A stretch of 49,840 nucleotides of DNA, from assembly GCA_028717805.1 (NCBI GenBank), contig JAQUNC010000012.1:1-49840 (forward strand), given 5' to 3'. This stretch comes from Atribacterota bacterium (GTDB lineage: Bacteria; Atribacterota; Phoenicimicrobiia; Phoenicimicrobiales; Stramentimicrobiaceae). The notes under the pieces are model-generated. The model was not told the DNA's origin. It saw only the letters and a list, made by a program, of their open reading frames with translations, and did no database searches. Numbering within the stretch: position 1 is the stretch's first letter; each line of letters begins with the position of its first letter. Positions 34,814-43,704 of the stretch are shown here, in pieces. The position numbers and the translations under genes were made by a program.

Positions 34814-35668
34814 ATGAATAATAAATTTTTTATTATTGCCTTAATTATTTCAATATTTTTTCACTATTGGATTATTAATATTTTTTCTGACCAATCTGAT
34901 AAGTGGAAATATCCGGAAGAAAAAAAAGAAACAGTTATTTCTGCCAGGCTGGAATTTCTTGCATCCGATTCTTTTTCTCTGCTTATAGAAGAAAATCCTA
35001 ATCAAAATTTAGATAAGCATAATACGCCTCTAGAGACTATTTCTACAGAGAAAGAGATGATTACACAAAAAGACCTTCCCTCAGAAAATATCAGCAAAGA
35101 AGAGCAATATGGTATTGAATATAATTTATCAGAAATGAAAGAAATAATAGATGAACAATTACCTTCTTATAAGTATAAATCAACAGAACAAAATGGTACA
35201 TCAAATAGTCAAGAAATAGAAAATAGGCAGAAAACACCTGATAACATTTTAACTGACAATAAGGTTGATCAAGATAAAGAATACTACAAAGAAGTTACAA
35301 ATCAGGATTCTCTTCTGTTAAGAGAAGAAAGGGGGATTAAATCCATTCAGAAATATTTTCCTCTCGACTTAACAAATTCTAATCTAATAGATAATCTGGT
35401 AACCATGCCGCAAATTATTTCTTATCATCCACCAGAATATCCTGATAATTTAAGAAAAAGAAATATTGAAGGACAGGTCCAATTAAAAGTATTGGTTGAC
35501 AAAGAAGGTAATGTTAGTGAAGTGCTTATAGATACTTTCTCCGGTTATCGAGGTTTTGATCAGGCTGCTTTCGAGTCAATCTTTCACTGGAAATTTAAAC
35601 CAGCAAAATATGATGATGAGGAAAAAGATAGCTGGGTATTGATCCCTATCATTTTCAAACTGAAATAA
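34814..35668 (+). CDS. tonB: Energy transducer TonB
   Basis: This is a 284-residue protein. One N-terminal membrane helix lies at about 4-22 (FFIIALIISIFFHYWIINIF). A long hydrophilic linker runs to about 200, and a TonB C-terminal domain from about 205 contains HPPEYPDNLRKRNIEGQVQL, VDKEGNVSEV and AAFESIFHWKFKPA. It transmits the ExbBD proton-motive force to the receptor. The linker is rich in Glu, Lys, Asn, Ser and Gln and lacks the usual Pro-Glu/Pro-Lys repeats, so it cannot form the typical stiff polyproline rod. It lies 80 bp after the receptor and 20 bp before exbB. Confidence 0.9.
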   Translation: MNNKFFIIALIISIFFHYWIINIFSDQSDKWKYPEEKKETVISARLEFLASDSFSLLIEENPNQNLDKHNTPLETISTEKEMITQKDLPSENISKEEQYGIEYNLSEMKEIIDEQLPSYKYKSTEQNGTSNSQEIENRQKTPDNILTDNKVDQDKEYYKEVTNQDSLLLREERGIKSIQKYFPLDLTNSNLIDNLVTMPQIISYHPPEYPDNLRKRNIEGQVQLKVLVDKEGNVSEVLIDTFSGYRGFDQAAFESIFHWKFKPAKYDDEEKDSWVLIPIIFKLK

Positions 35669-35688
35669 ATTTAGAAAGAGGTATAAAA

Positions 35689-36315
35689 ATGAGAATATTA
35701 ATTGAGCAAGGGGGAGTTGTTATTTATCCTCTTTTGGCTGTTTCCGTTATTGCTTTAGCTATAATTATGGAACGGTTTTTTTATTTTAGTAGAATTAGAC
35801 GGGAAGTCCCGGAAAATATTATTCAGCAAGTCAAAGAGAGTCTAAAGCAAGGAAAAACCCAGGAAGCTCTAAAAATATTAAAGAAACCATACAATCCTAT
35901 ATATAGTGTATTGTATAAGGGAATTCTGGTCTGGGAAGAAGGTTATATAGAAACAGAAAGAGCAATGGAAGAGTTAAAGATGATTCTATTTCCCAGAATG
36001 GAAAGACATCTGGGGATGCTCCATTTTATCGGAAAGATAAGTCCTTCATTAGGATTATTGGGAACAGTTACCGGAATGATAAAGACTTTCCATTTTTTAT
36101 CTTTGAATGTTGAATCACAACAATTAGCTCAGGGCATATCTGAAGCACTAATAACAACTGCCTTTGGACTTAGTATATCAATTCCTGCCCTGGCTACTTA
36201 CTATTATTTTATGAATAAGCTGGAGCATGTGGTAAAACATACTGAAAAAAGGGAATTAGAATTAATTCATTATATTCAGAAATTAGGTGACCAGCATGCG
36301 CAAATACAAGATTAA
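35689..36315 (+). CDS. exbB: MotA/TolQ/ExbB proton channel
   Basis: This 208-residue inner-membrane protein has three hydrophobic segments, at about 10-30, 110-135 and 155-180. The conserved channel stretch is GKISPSLGLLGTVTGMIKTF (about 112-131) and GISEALITTAFGLSISIPAL (about 148-167). It forms the pentameric motor stator with ExbD. AGAAAGAGG precedes the ATG. The end overlaps the exbD start by 20 bases, implying translational coupling. Confidence 0.94.
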   Translation: MRILIEQGGVVIYPLLAVSVIALAIIMERFFYFSRIRREVPENIIQQVKESLKQGKTQEALKILKKPYNPIYSVLYKGILVWEEGYIETERAMEELKMILFPRMERHLGMLHFIGKISPSLGLLGTVTGMIKTFHFLSLNVESQQLAQGISEALITTAFGLSISIPALATYYYFMNKLEHVVKHTEKRELELIHYIQKLGDQHAQIQD

Positions 36316-36706
36316 AAAACTTGATATGGAAATAAATATCGCTCCGCTCATTGATGTTGTATTCCTTTTATTACTTTTCTTTATGCTTGCCTCTACCTTG
36401 GATACAAATGAGATTAGAGCAACAATTCAGTTACCACAAGCAGAAGGGGAAATAAGCAGAGAAAAAGATAAATCCATTGCTTTATATTTAGATAAAAATG
36501 GGATGATTTATGTAGGAAAGAATAATATTCCCTGGGATATATTGCCATATTATTTAAAAGAAAAATATAAAGATTTTTCAGATGGCATCGAAGTATACGC
36601 TGATAAAGAAGTTGATTTCGAATATATTGCTAAAATGATGGTAGTGGGAACTAGATTAGAGATTGATATAATTTCTTTTCTTTTAGAACATGAATATTTA
36701 AATTAA
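36296..36706 (+). CDS. exbD: ExbD/TolR biopolymer transport protein
   Basis: This 136-residue protein has a single helix at about 15-35 (IAPLIDVVFLLLLFFMLAS). It contains the essential membrane Asp (IDVVF) that carries protons, and a periplasmic domain follows. ATG 36296 is preferred because AGGTGA lies just upstream inside exbB; GTG 36287 would add three residues. It ends the receptor operon and is convergent with the amrS gene. Confidence 0.92.
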   Translation: MRKYKIKKLDMEINIAPLIDVVFLLLLFFMLASTLDTNEIRATIQLPQAEGEISREKDKSIALYLDKNGMIYVGKNNIPWDILPYYLKEKYKDFSDGIEVYADKEVDFEYIAKMMVVGTRLEIDIISFLLEHEYLN

Positions 36707-36784
36707 AAATTTTTCTCATCATAATAATGTTCAAAAATAATTCATATTCATCCACATTAGGTGGTTGGCAATATACTATGTTCA

Positions 36785-37798
36785 CTATTTTAACTTTCCT
36801 GACATTCCTATCCCCAGAATATTTTCCCCACAGAAAGGACAATTACCATCTTTTATCATATTCTCCGTAGAAAAATATTTGCGATGAATTACAGTTTTAC
36901 CACAGGAAGGACAATTGGTGTTCTCTCCCTCTCCTACATTACCCTGATATACATAGTGTAGTCCTTTTTCCCGTCCAATTTGATAAGCTTTCTCTAAAGT
37001 AGACAATGGCGTGGGAGGTGCATCATTTAACTGATAAGTAGGATAAAATGCCGTAATATGCCATGGTATATTTTTATCAATATCAGCAATAAATTCGGCT
37101 ATTTTCCCTAATTCATCCTCACCATCATTATATCCTGGAATAATCAGGGTAGTTATTTCAATCCAAATACCTAATTCAAAGTATTCTTTGATCCTTTCTA
37201 ACACCGGTTTTAACTTAGCACCACAAATCCGTTTATAAAATGCATCGCTTATCGCTTTTAAATCAATATTAGCCGCATCCAAATAGGAAGCAATGTAATG
37301 GAGAGCTTCCGAACTGATGTAACCATTGGTAACAAAAATATTCTTTAATCCCTTTTGTTGGGCAATCCGAGAAACCTCTAAAGCTGTTTCAAAGTAAATA
37401 GTGGGCTCAGTATAAGTATAAGAAATGGACAAACAGCCACTGTTTAATGCGTTTTGAACTACCTTCTCGGGAGTAGTAATCTCTCCATCTATAATATCTC
37501 TTCTTGCCTGGGAAATAGACCAATTCTGGCAGTGCAAACAATGAAAGTTGCACCCCATTGCTGCAATGGAATAGGATTGTGAACCGGGATAAAAATGAAA
37601 CAAAGGCTTTTTCTCAATAGGATCTATATGAGCAGCAATTAATCGTCGATAATTCAAACTGTACAAAACACCTTCCTTATTTTCCCTTACCCGACATATT
37701 CCCTTGTTACTTGATGATATTTTACAGTGATGAGAACAAAGCAAACATTCTACTTTATAATCTTCTAATTTCTTATAAAATAATGCCTCTTGAGTCAT
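36785..37798 (-). CDS. amrS: AmmeMemoRadiSam-system radical SAM enzyme (AmrS-like)
   Basis: This is a 337-residue radical SAM enzyme. The cluster motif CNFHCLHC (CxxxCxxC) is at about 80-87, preceded by CLLCSHHCKI near the N-terminus and followed by a C-terminal CxxC pair set (NCPSCG, NCPFCG) suggesting extra metal sites. GEITTPEKVV, SYTYTEPTIYFETALEV and FVTNGYISSEAL are family landmarks. The usual AmmeMemoRadiSam partners (AMMECR1 and MEMO1) are not adjacent. ATG 37798 is chosen for AGGTGA just upstream. It lies 22 bp after the phosphoesterase gene. The exact reaction is not established for this family. Confidence 0.88.
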   Translation of the reverse strand: MTQEALFYKKLEDYKVECLLCSHHCKISSSNKGICRVRENKEGVLYSLNYRRLIAAHIDPIEKKPLFHFYPGSQSYSIAAMGCNFHCLHCQNWSISQARRDIIDGEITTPEKVVQNALNSGCLSISYTYTEPTIYFETALEVSRIAQQKGLKNIFVTNGYISSEALHYIASYLDAANIDLKAISDAFYKRICGAKLKPVLERIKEYFELGIWIEITTLIIPGYNDGEDELGKIAEFIADIDKNIPWHITAFYPTYQLNDAPPTPLSTLEKAYQIGREKGLHYVYQGNVGEGENTNCPSCGKTVIHRKYFSTENMIKDGNCPFCGENILGIGMSGKLK

Positions 37799-37820
37799 TA
37801 CCATCACCTATGATTTTTTA

Positions 37821-38555
37821 TTAAATCCCTATTGCCAATCGTTCTGCTAAAAACTTAGGAAGGCCAGCTTTAATTATCTTAGCCTGGGCTTTACTAATAG
37901 GGTAACTTACCCGCCTGATAAAAACCATCTCTTTTTCAGTATCAAAAATGATAAAACTTGCCTGAGGATTACCATCTCGGGGCTGACCAATACTACCGCT
38001 ATTAATGATATAGCTATGATTGTTTTCTAAAATAATCTCAGCTCCGACAGTTGCATCAAAATAACGAACTAACTTATTTTCCCGATGAAAGGTAAAATAT
38101 CCGGCAACATGGCTATGTCCAACAAAATAAACTTTGAAATCAAACTCAATAAATATTTCTTCTGCAGTCTGTTTGTCCAGAATATATTCCCACAGAGGTT
38201 GACGAGGACTACCGTGCACTCCCAATATATCTTTAGCAATAGTAATTCTTCTCCGTAAACCATTGAGGTAATTAAAGTTTTGCTCATTTAACTGTTTCTT
38301 AGTCCATTGAAGGGATTGTTTTGCATCTTCATTAAAATAATACAAATCTAATTCCCCAGTTATGGCGCCCTCATGATTTCCCTTTAAGCACAACCAATCC
38401 AATTCTCTCATCTTTTCAATACAGTAAACCGGATCAGCCCCATACCCTATGATATCTCCTAAACAAAAAATGCGCTCTACATTTTTTAACTCATTTAGTA
38501 CTGCATTTAAAGCCTCGGCATTGCCATGAATATCAGAGATGATTCCCATTTTCAA
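37821..38555 (-). CDS. Metallophosphoesterase (YfcE/DR1281-like)
   Basis: This 244-residue calcineurin-like phosphoesterase has an intact dimetal site: D and H in GIISDIHGN, D in CLGDIIGYG, NH in LKGNHEGA, H in GVHGSPRQ and GHSHV. TTG 38555 is chosen as start because it gives MKMGIISDIHGN, the normal family N-terminus, with GAGG ten bases upstream; the frame from 38597 adds 14 poorly conserved residues. It may hydrolyse cyclic nucleotides or phosphodiesters. It lies upstream of amrS on the same strand. A hairpin at 38594-38616 lies just before it. Confidence 0.9.
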   Translation of the reverse strand: MKMGIISDIHGNAEALNAVLNELKNVERIFCLGDIIGYGADPVYCIEKMRELDWLCLKGNHEGAITGELDLYYFNEDAKQSLQWTKKQLNEQNFNYLNGLRRRITIAKDILGVHGSPRQPLWEYILDKQTAEEIFIEFDFKVYFVGHSHVAGYFTFHRENKLVRYFDATVGAEIILENNHSYIINSGSIGQPRDGNPQASFIIFDTEKEMVFIRRVSYPISKAQAKIIKAGLPKFLAERLAIGI

Positions 38556-38593
38556 GGTAGACAAACCTCTCTCTCTGGAAAACAATAGAATAT

Positions 38594-38800
38594 TCAAGGG
38601 GAATTCTTCCTCTTGAGAACCCCTGAAATACCTCTTTTAAATTGAGAAGGTAAGCAACATAGTAATGTTATTTTTATGATCCTGAGGAATCATAAATATA
38701 GTAATCAAATATTTTATATTTAAAATCTAATTTAACACCATCTTCCTTGTTTAATAATTATTCATCATTAAGAGGTTAGGGAGTAAACTCCCCTTTAGCC
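38594..38800. repeat. Two intergenic hairpins between phosphoesterase and FucI-like genes
   Basis: TCAAGGGGAA (38594-38603) pairs with TTCCTCTTGA (38607-38616) with one G-U, and CTTCCTCTTGAGAACCCC resembles the element seen at 41943 and 48963. A second hairpin, GGGAG/CTCCC with flanking TTA/TTTA pairing, lies at about 38775-38798. They may be transcription stops or members of a small palindromic repeat family. No gene lies between them. Confidence 0.5.
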
Positions 38801-38827
38801 TATTTATCAATGTCTGGTTAAATAAAG

Positions 38828-40024
38828 CTAAAGCAGGTAGGAAAAGAATTGCTCCAGCAGATTACTATGCCAACCCTTACATATTAATTGATGATTGGCT
38901 ATTGATTTGTCCAAAAAGTCAAGAACTGGTCTTTTTAGTAAAATCTGTAATTGTGTACGACACATATTTGGTGATTCTAAATTACTTATCAATTCTCCTT
39001 CTGAAATAAAATATCTTTCTATATTCCCATCCATTTTAAAAATGGTCACTGGACCTTCTTGAACCTTACCGCTCACAGCAATTCCCATACCAGATTCAAA
39101 ATGACTTTTCCAATGAAAGCTTTTACACATGTTAAGCGGAATAGTGCAATGAGAAAAGATTACCTCATTTTTTTTCTCGTCAATACAGGAAGGATTAGCC
39201 ATAAAAACCGGTTCATCAGTTAAATGATGTAGAAGAATCATTGAAATTAACGCAGGTAAGTCACCTTCACACCCAGCAAGTAAACCTTCCCGATTCAATA
39301 AAGACAAGGATAGACACCCTGTATTTTGATAGAAATCTAATAATTCAAAACAACGAACAGTGATGGCATTAAAATTATATTCCATCATTAAATTCTTTAA
39401 ACCTTGATATATTCGCAGTGATTGATTAAGAGTATTACGGTCAAATCCTGAAACAGCTACTATATTAAGGGGAATATCTATGTCTTTAACCTGATCTATG
39501 TGTCTAACCATTTCTTCTATAGGGATATCATATATTTTCATTCCCAGTTTTTTTCTAATGGCATTATAGTCTGCTTTACTGGCAATTAACCACTCAGATG
39601 GCTCACCTAAAACACCAATGCAGTATTTGCTACAGATTTTTTTTGTTTCAATTACTTTTTTTATCAACTTTAACCTTTGGGCAATCCACGCTTCTGAACC
39701 ATGTAAGATCTCTACCTTTTCACTTCTTCTTTGTAAATAGGTCTTAATCTCCAAAGCTGCGGGTAAAGAATTATACAAGCAACTAGTCAAAAGCAAATAT
39801 GGTGGAGGGAATTGCTGATAAATCCGCTTAAATTTTTCTTCTACTCCACCAGATTTAATTAGAATGACTGGCAGGATATCTCCCTTCTTAACTTCTGCAG
39901 GGCTAATAGATAATATTTTTTCTCCCAGGTATTTTTCAACCGATGTTAAAAAGGGCTGAAGAGAAAAGTCAATATTCTGTTTTTCCATAATATTGGAAAC
40001 TAAATGATAACAGCCTATTTTCAA
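38828..40024 (-). CDS. L-fucose/arabinose isomerase-like protein of unknown function
   Basis: This is a protein of 398 residues. The C-terminal half resembles the FucI/AraA-type isomerase superfamily: NAITVRCFELLDFY, GCLSLSLLNREGLLAGCEGD with the acidic CEGD segment, and a binding region around MANPSCIDEKKNEVIFSHC. The N-terminal half has a domain with LLTSCLYNSLPAALEI and CIGVLGEPSEWLIAS. It is shorter than FucI (about 590) and lacks clear signs of the full hexameric isomerase, so a different keto/aldose substrate or a non-isomerase role is possible. TTG 40024 has GGTGG six bases upstream; ATG 40030 directly abuts that site. It lies 53 bp after the FakA/DegV gene on the same strand. Confidence 0.6.
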   Translation of the reverse strand: MKIGCYHLVSNIMEKQNIDFSLQPFLTSVEKYLGEKILSISPAEVKKGDILPVILIKSGGVEEKFKRIYQQFPPPYLLLTSCLYNSLPAALEIKTYLQRRSEKVEILHGSEAWIAQRLKLIKKVIETKKICSKYCIGVLGEPSEWLIASKADYNAIRKKLGMKIYDIPIEEMVRHIDQVKDIDIPLNIVAVSGFDRNTLNQSLRIYQGLKNLMMEYNFNAITVRCFELLDFYQNTGCLSLSLLNREGLLAGCEGDLPALISMILLHHLTDEPVFMANPSCIDEKKNEVIFSHCTIPLNMCKSFHWKSHFESGMGIAVSGKVQEGPVTIFKMDGNIERYFISEGELISNLESPNMCRTQLQILLKRPVLDFLDKSIANHQLICKGWHSNLLEQFFSYLL

Positions 40025-40077
40025 TATCATCCACCACTAATAAAAACATTTTTACCATTCAAATTATAAATATTCTA

Positions 40078-41883
40078 TTAACCACCCATCACCGCTATGG
40101 CAGTGCCACCTCTACCTATGTGTACACTGAGAGCAGGTGATCCCTCCGCAATATATATTTCAGCTTGAGGAAAACGATTTTTTAATTCCTTCTGGTACCA
40201 TTTTGCCAAATTAATATCCTGAATGTGAGCAATAGCAAAATAGGGATTCTTCTCTCCTAAAGCAAATTGACTAGCTAATTCTAAAGTCTTATCCCATAAA
40301 CGACGCAAACCAACCACTTTAGCCGCTTCTTCAAAGGCGCCCTCCTGATCTAAGGTAATTACTGGCTTTAAATGTATCATAGAACCTATGAATCCCTTTA
40401 TTCTATCCAGACGCCCACTTCTAATTAGATATTTTAAGGTTGGAATACTAACAAATATTTTACAATGCTGAATATGATTATTTATTCTTTCTATTAACTG
40501 ATTGAGTGGAATCCCATTCTCAACCAGGCGAGCAACCTGCAACACAATTAATCCCAGACCAACTGAACTGGTCTTAGCATCAATTACCTGAATTTTATCC
40601 TGATATTTACTTTGTTTACTAGCAACACATGCTGCCTGAAAAGTACCACTTAACTTTCCTGATATATGAATAGAAATAATAGCCTCATTTTCTTCCCCAA
40701 CTTTCTGGTAAATATCCTCAAAATACTGGTAAGGGGGTTGAGAAGTTGTTACATGTTGCTCGGGGTTTTCTAGAAAATCCAAGACTTCTGTGGTAGAAAT
40801 ATTAACCCGATCTAAAAAACTCTGTTCATTAACCTGAACAGCTATAGGTACTATTTTAATATTATATTTTTCAATTAATTCATCTGGCAAATCACAGGTT
40901 GAATCAGTAACTAGGGCAATCTTTGGTAATTTTATGCTTCCCTTAATATCTCCTGTCTGCTCCCACATATCATCTACTTTGGTTTGCACAATTGTACCAA
41001 AAGAACCTATCTCAGAGAAAACTAAATCAGGTTGATTAGTATGAATATGGATTTTCAACTGTTCATCAGATCCAGCTACTACCTGGGAATCACCCAAACT
41101 GGTTAATCTATCTCTGATAAGATTTCTGTTTAAATTATTTCCTTCTAGTAGGCATTCAGTGCAAAAACGAAATCTTGATTTTTCCAGGGAACGAAGAAAA
41201 GACTGCTCTTGTGAACTAATTGAGGATCTTTTTTCATCGTGTTTCATCATCCTTAATCGGCCAAATTCAATAAAATCAACAATTCCTTCCAATAAATTTA
41301 CAAATCCTTCTGCACCAGCATCCACTACACCGGCTTGTTTCAAAATTGCCAATTTTTCTGGGGTTTCTAATAATGAAACTCTGGCCTTTTTTAGAGATTT
41401 TTTAAATAATTCTACAAAATCGGGTGTTCTATGAGCCAATTGATTGACATGATTCGCCCAATCTCTCATAACAGTAATAATTGTGCCTTCACAGGGTTCA
41501 GCAATAGCCATAGCTGCCTGCTCCACTGCTTTTACAGCTGCTTGAGAAAAGGCTACCGTCGTTAGGCGATTCATACCCCGAGTTGCCTCAGCTAATCCCT
41601 GGAAAAACTGAGCTAGAATAGCACCAGAATTACCCCTGGCACCCTTAAGAGCAGATTTAGCAATGCGCTGAATCATAAGCTCAAAAGAAGTCTGGCGAAA
41701 ATCCTGAACCCCTTCTACAATATTATTCATAGTTATAGCTAAATTAGTACCGGTATCTCCATCAGCGACTGGAAAGACATTAATATCATTGAGATGATCT
41801 TTAGTCTGACCAATTCGCTGAGCTGAGGTCATTATAAATCTCTTAAAACGAATTCCGTTAATATACTTAATCTGTATTTTCAT
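40078..41883 (-). CDS. FakA-like DAK2 kinase fused to a DegV/FakB fatty-acid-binding domain
   Basis: This is a 601-residue fusion. Residues about 5-205 form the DhaL/DAK2 nucleotide domain, with the metal site in NVFPVADGDTGTNLAITM and KGARGNSGAILAQFFQG. Residues about 235-310 resemble the FakA linker domain (FRFCTECLLEG, LKIHIHTNQPD). Residues about 320-600 are a DegV/FakB domain with VTDSTCDLP, TTSQPPYQYF and HISGKLSGTFQAA, where the Ser and Thr bind a fatty-acid carboxylate. In Firmicutes FakA and FakB are separate proteins that phosphorylate fatty acids from outside; here both functions may be in one chain. ATG 41883 has AAGGTGAG upstream. Confidence 0.87.
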   Translation of the reverse strand: MKIQIKYINGIRFKRFIMTSAQRIGQTKDHLNDINVFPVADGDTGTNLAITMNNIVEGVQDFRQTSFELMIQRIAKSALKGARGNSGAILAQFFQGLAEATRGMNRLTTVAFSQAAVKAVEQAAMAIAEPCEGTIITVMRDWANHVNQLAHRTPDFVELFKKSLKKARVSLLETPEKLAILKQAGVVDAGAEGFVNLLEGIVDFIEFGRLRMMKHDEKRSSISSQEQSFLRSLEKSRFRFCTECLLEGNNLNRNLIRDRLTSLGDSQVVAGSDEQLKIHIHTNQPDLVFSEIGSFGTIVQTKVDDMWEQTGDIKGSIKLPKIALVTDSTCDLPDELIEKYNIKIVPIAVQVNEQSFLDRVNISTTEVLDFLENPEQHVTTSQPPYQYFEDIYQKVGEENEAIISIHISGKLSGTFQAACVASKQSKYQDKIQVIDAKTSSVGLGLIVLQVARLVENGIPLNQLIERINNHIQHCKIFVSIPTLKYLIRSGRLDRIKGFIGSMIHLKPVITLDQEGAFEEAAKVVGLRRLWDKTLELASQFALGEKNPYFAIAHIQDINLAKWYQKELKNRFPQAEIYIAEGSPALSVHIGRGGTAIAVMGG

Positions 41884-41929
41884 AACTTCACTCACCTTAT
41901 GATCAATAATTAAATACTACAGGGTAATG

Positions 41930-41990
41930 GGGTAGGGAATTTCTTCCCCTTGATAACTCCTTTATAATATAAATATACCGTATATGGTAT
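41930..41990. repeat. Composite palindromic repeat, copy 1
   Basis: A GGGAA/TTCCC hairpin leads into CTTCCCCTTGATAACTCC, followed 18 bases later by TATACCGTATATGGTA, itself an inverted repeat (ATACC/GGTAT). The same two modules in the same order occur at 48945-49021. Both copies lie upstream of minus-strand genes. Confidence 0.5.
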
Positions 41991-42170
41991 TGTTTTATAC
42001 TTAAAGTTTATTGTCTTCTTGATCAAGCTAGTAATGGTATGAATGAAACATTCTTAAAATCTAATTTAGCATATCATACGTTTTCTTTATTAAAAATATT
42101 ATTTTAATCTTATTATATATCTAATAACAGGTTTTTTCTAATCTTTATTGGAATTATATAGCTATTATAT

Positions 42171-42224
42171 AAAAAACAGGCAGGATAAAGCTTTTATTGT
42201 ATTATATTAAGCTTTCCTGCCTGT
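42171..42224 (-). terminator. Intrinsic terminator of glnA
   Basis: ACAGGCAGGA (42176-42185) and TCCTGCCTGT (42215-42224), with inner AAAGCTT/AAGCTTT, pair into a long stem with a 15-base loop. On the minus strand it is followed by TTTTT (42175-42171). It lies 31 bp past the glnA stop. Confidence 0.85.
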
Positions 42225-42254
42225 AGCTTTATTTTTAATTCCAATGTAACCTTA

Positions 42255-43583
42255 TTAGTAATTAGCAAGGTATTGTTCTAACTCCCAGGGAGACACTTGT
42301 AGGCTATACAACTCCCACTCCTTATATTTTGCCCTTAAATAATTAGTGATAATATGATCAGTAAGCCCTTGGTGCAATACTTTATCCTTTTGGAATTCTT
42401 CTAAAGCCTCTTTTAAATTGGTTGGTAAACATTCAATACCGTATTTTTTTAATTTTTGGTCATCCATAGCGTATATATTTTCATTGATAGGGTCAGGTGG
42501 CATAATCTTTTTTTGAATTCCATCTATACCTGCAGTAAGAATAACGGCAAATGTCAGATAGGGATTACAGGATGGATCAGGACAACGAAATTCTATCCTG
42601 GTATTGCCATCTCTCACCACCGGTATTCTGATTAAAGGGCTCCGATTACGATGTGACCAGGCAATATAAACTGGAGCCTCATACCCTGAGATTAAGCGCT
42701 TATAAGAATTTACTAGTGGATTAGTGATAGCAGCCAGTCCTTTGGCATGTTTCATTATACCACCAATAAAATAAAGTGCCTCTTTGCTCAAGTCATATTT
42801 AATATCAGGATCATAAAAGGCATTCTTGCCATTTTTAAAGAGGGAAATATTGGTATGCATTCCTGATCCCGCAATACCATAGACTGGTTTGGGCATAAAG
42901 GTTACATGCAGATTGTGCCACATTGCAATAGTCTTACTGGTTAATTTTAATACCATAATGCGGTCAGCCGTAGTAATGCCATCAGAATATCGGAAATCTA
43001 TCTCGTGCTGACCCGGTCCTACTTCGTGATGAGAAGCTTCTACTTCAAAACCCAATTTTTCTAAGGTGATAGCCATATCTCTGCGTAGTTCTTCTCCCAA
43101 ATCTATGGGAGAAAGATCGAAATAACTAGCCTGGTCATTAGTTTTAGTTGTGGGTTTGTTTTGTTCATCCCTACCAAAGATGTAGAATTCCATTTCTGGT
43201 CCAAAATTAGCAGTATAGCCCATTTTTTTCAGATCAGCTAATACCCTTTTCAGATTAGTTCTAGCACAGCCAGCAAAAGGTGTCTTATCTGGATTAACAA
43301 TATCACAGATAATCCTGGCTACATACTGTTCTTCTTCCCAGGGATTAACCATAAAGGTATCCAAATCAGGCTGTAGATACATATCTGATTCCTCAATCCG
43401 ACAAAAACCCTGTACCGATGAACCATCAAACATAATGTTTCCATCTAACACTTTTTCCAGGTCTCGTATTGGTACCTCTATGTTCTTGGGAATCCCCATA
43501 ATATCAGTAAACTTAAGCCGTACAAACCTTATCTTTAATTCCTCTGCCTTTTGTAATATCATTTTTTTTGTTGTCTCAGACAT
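42255..43583 (-). CDS. glnA: Glutamine synthetase, type I-alpha
   Basis: This 442-residue enzyme makes glutamine from glutamate, ammonia and ATP. Motifs include MFDGSSVQGF, the ATP/Glu site GPGQHEIDFRY, AGSGMHTNISLF and NSYKRLISGYEAP with the Asn-Arg latch RNRSPLIRIP. The length and absence of the 25-residue insertion and adenylylation region of the 470-residue beta type place it in GSI-alpha, which is feedback-regulated rather than adenylylated. GGGAG precedes the ATG. It is followed by its own terminator and preceded by the sigma-like gene, with no GlnR gene or P-II gene nearby. Confidence 0.96.
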   Translation of the reverse strand: MSETTKKMILQKAEELKIRFVRLKFTDIMGIPKNIEVPIRDLEKVLDGNIMFDGSSVQGFCRIEESDMYLQPDLDTFMVNPWEEEQYVARIICDIVNPDKTPFAGCARTNLKRVLADLKKMGYTANFGPEMEFYIFGRDEQNKPTTKTNDQASYFDLSPIDLGEELRRDMAITLEKLGFEVEASHHEVGPGQHEIDFRYSDGITTADRIMVLKLTSKTIAMWHNLHVTFMPKPVYGIAGSGMHTNISLFKNGKNAFYDPDIKYDLSKEALYFIGGIMKHAKGLAAITNPLVNSYKRLISGYEAPVYIAWSHRNRSPLIRIPVVRDGNTRIEFRCPDPSCNPYLTFAVILTAGIDGIQKKIMPPDPINENIYAMDDQKLKKYGIECLPTNLKEALEEFQKDKVLHQGLTDHIITNYLRAKYKEWELYSLQVSPWELEQYLANY

Positions 43584-43704
43584 ATATTACATCTCCCTCA
43601 TTCTTAGTTTATTAAAATAGAACCTTACAAAAAAATAATTTAACTATACAAGTAATTTTTTTAGCTTTTTGGAAACCAATTTTTTTAATTTTTTTATTAG
43701 GGAT

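Larger units (their letters stand above)
41884..42254. other. Intergenic region with composite repeat and glnA terminator
   Basis: No gene lies in these 371 bases. The region contains CTTCCCCTTGATAA (41943-41956) paired in part to GGGAA, TATACCGTATA (41974-41984) as in the 48.9 kb element, and the terminator of glnA at 42171-42224. The stretch between is plain AT-rich DNA. Confidence 0.55.
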
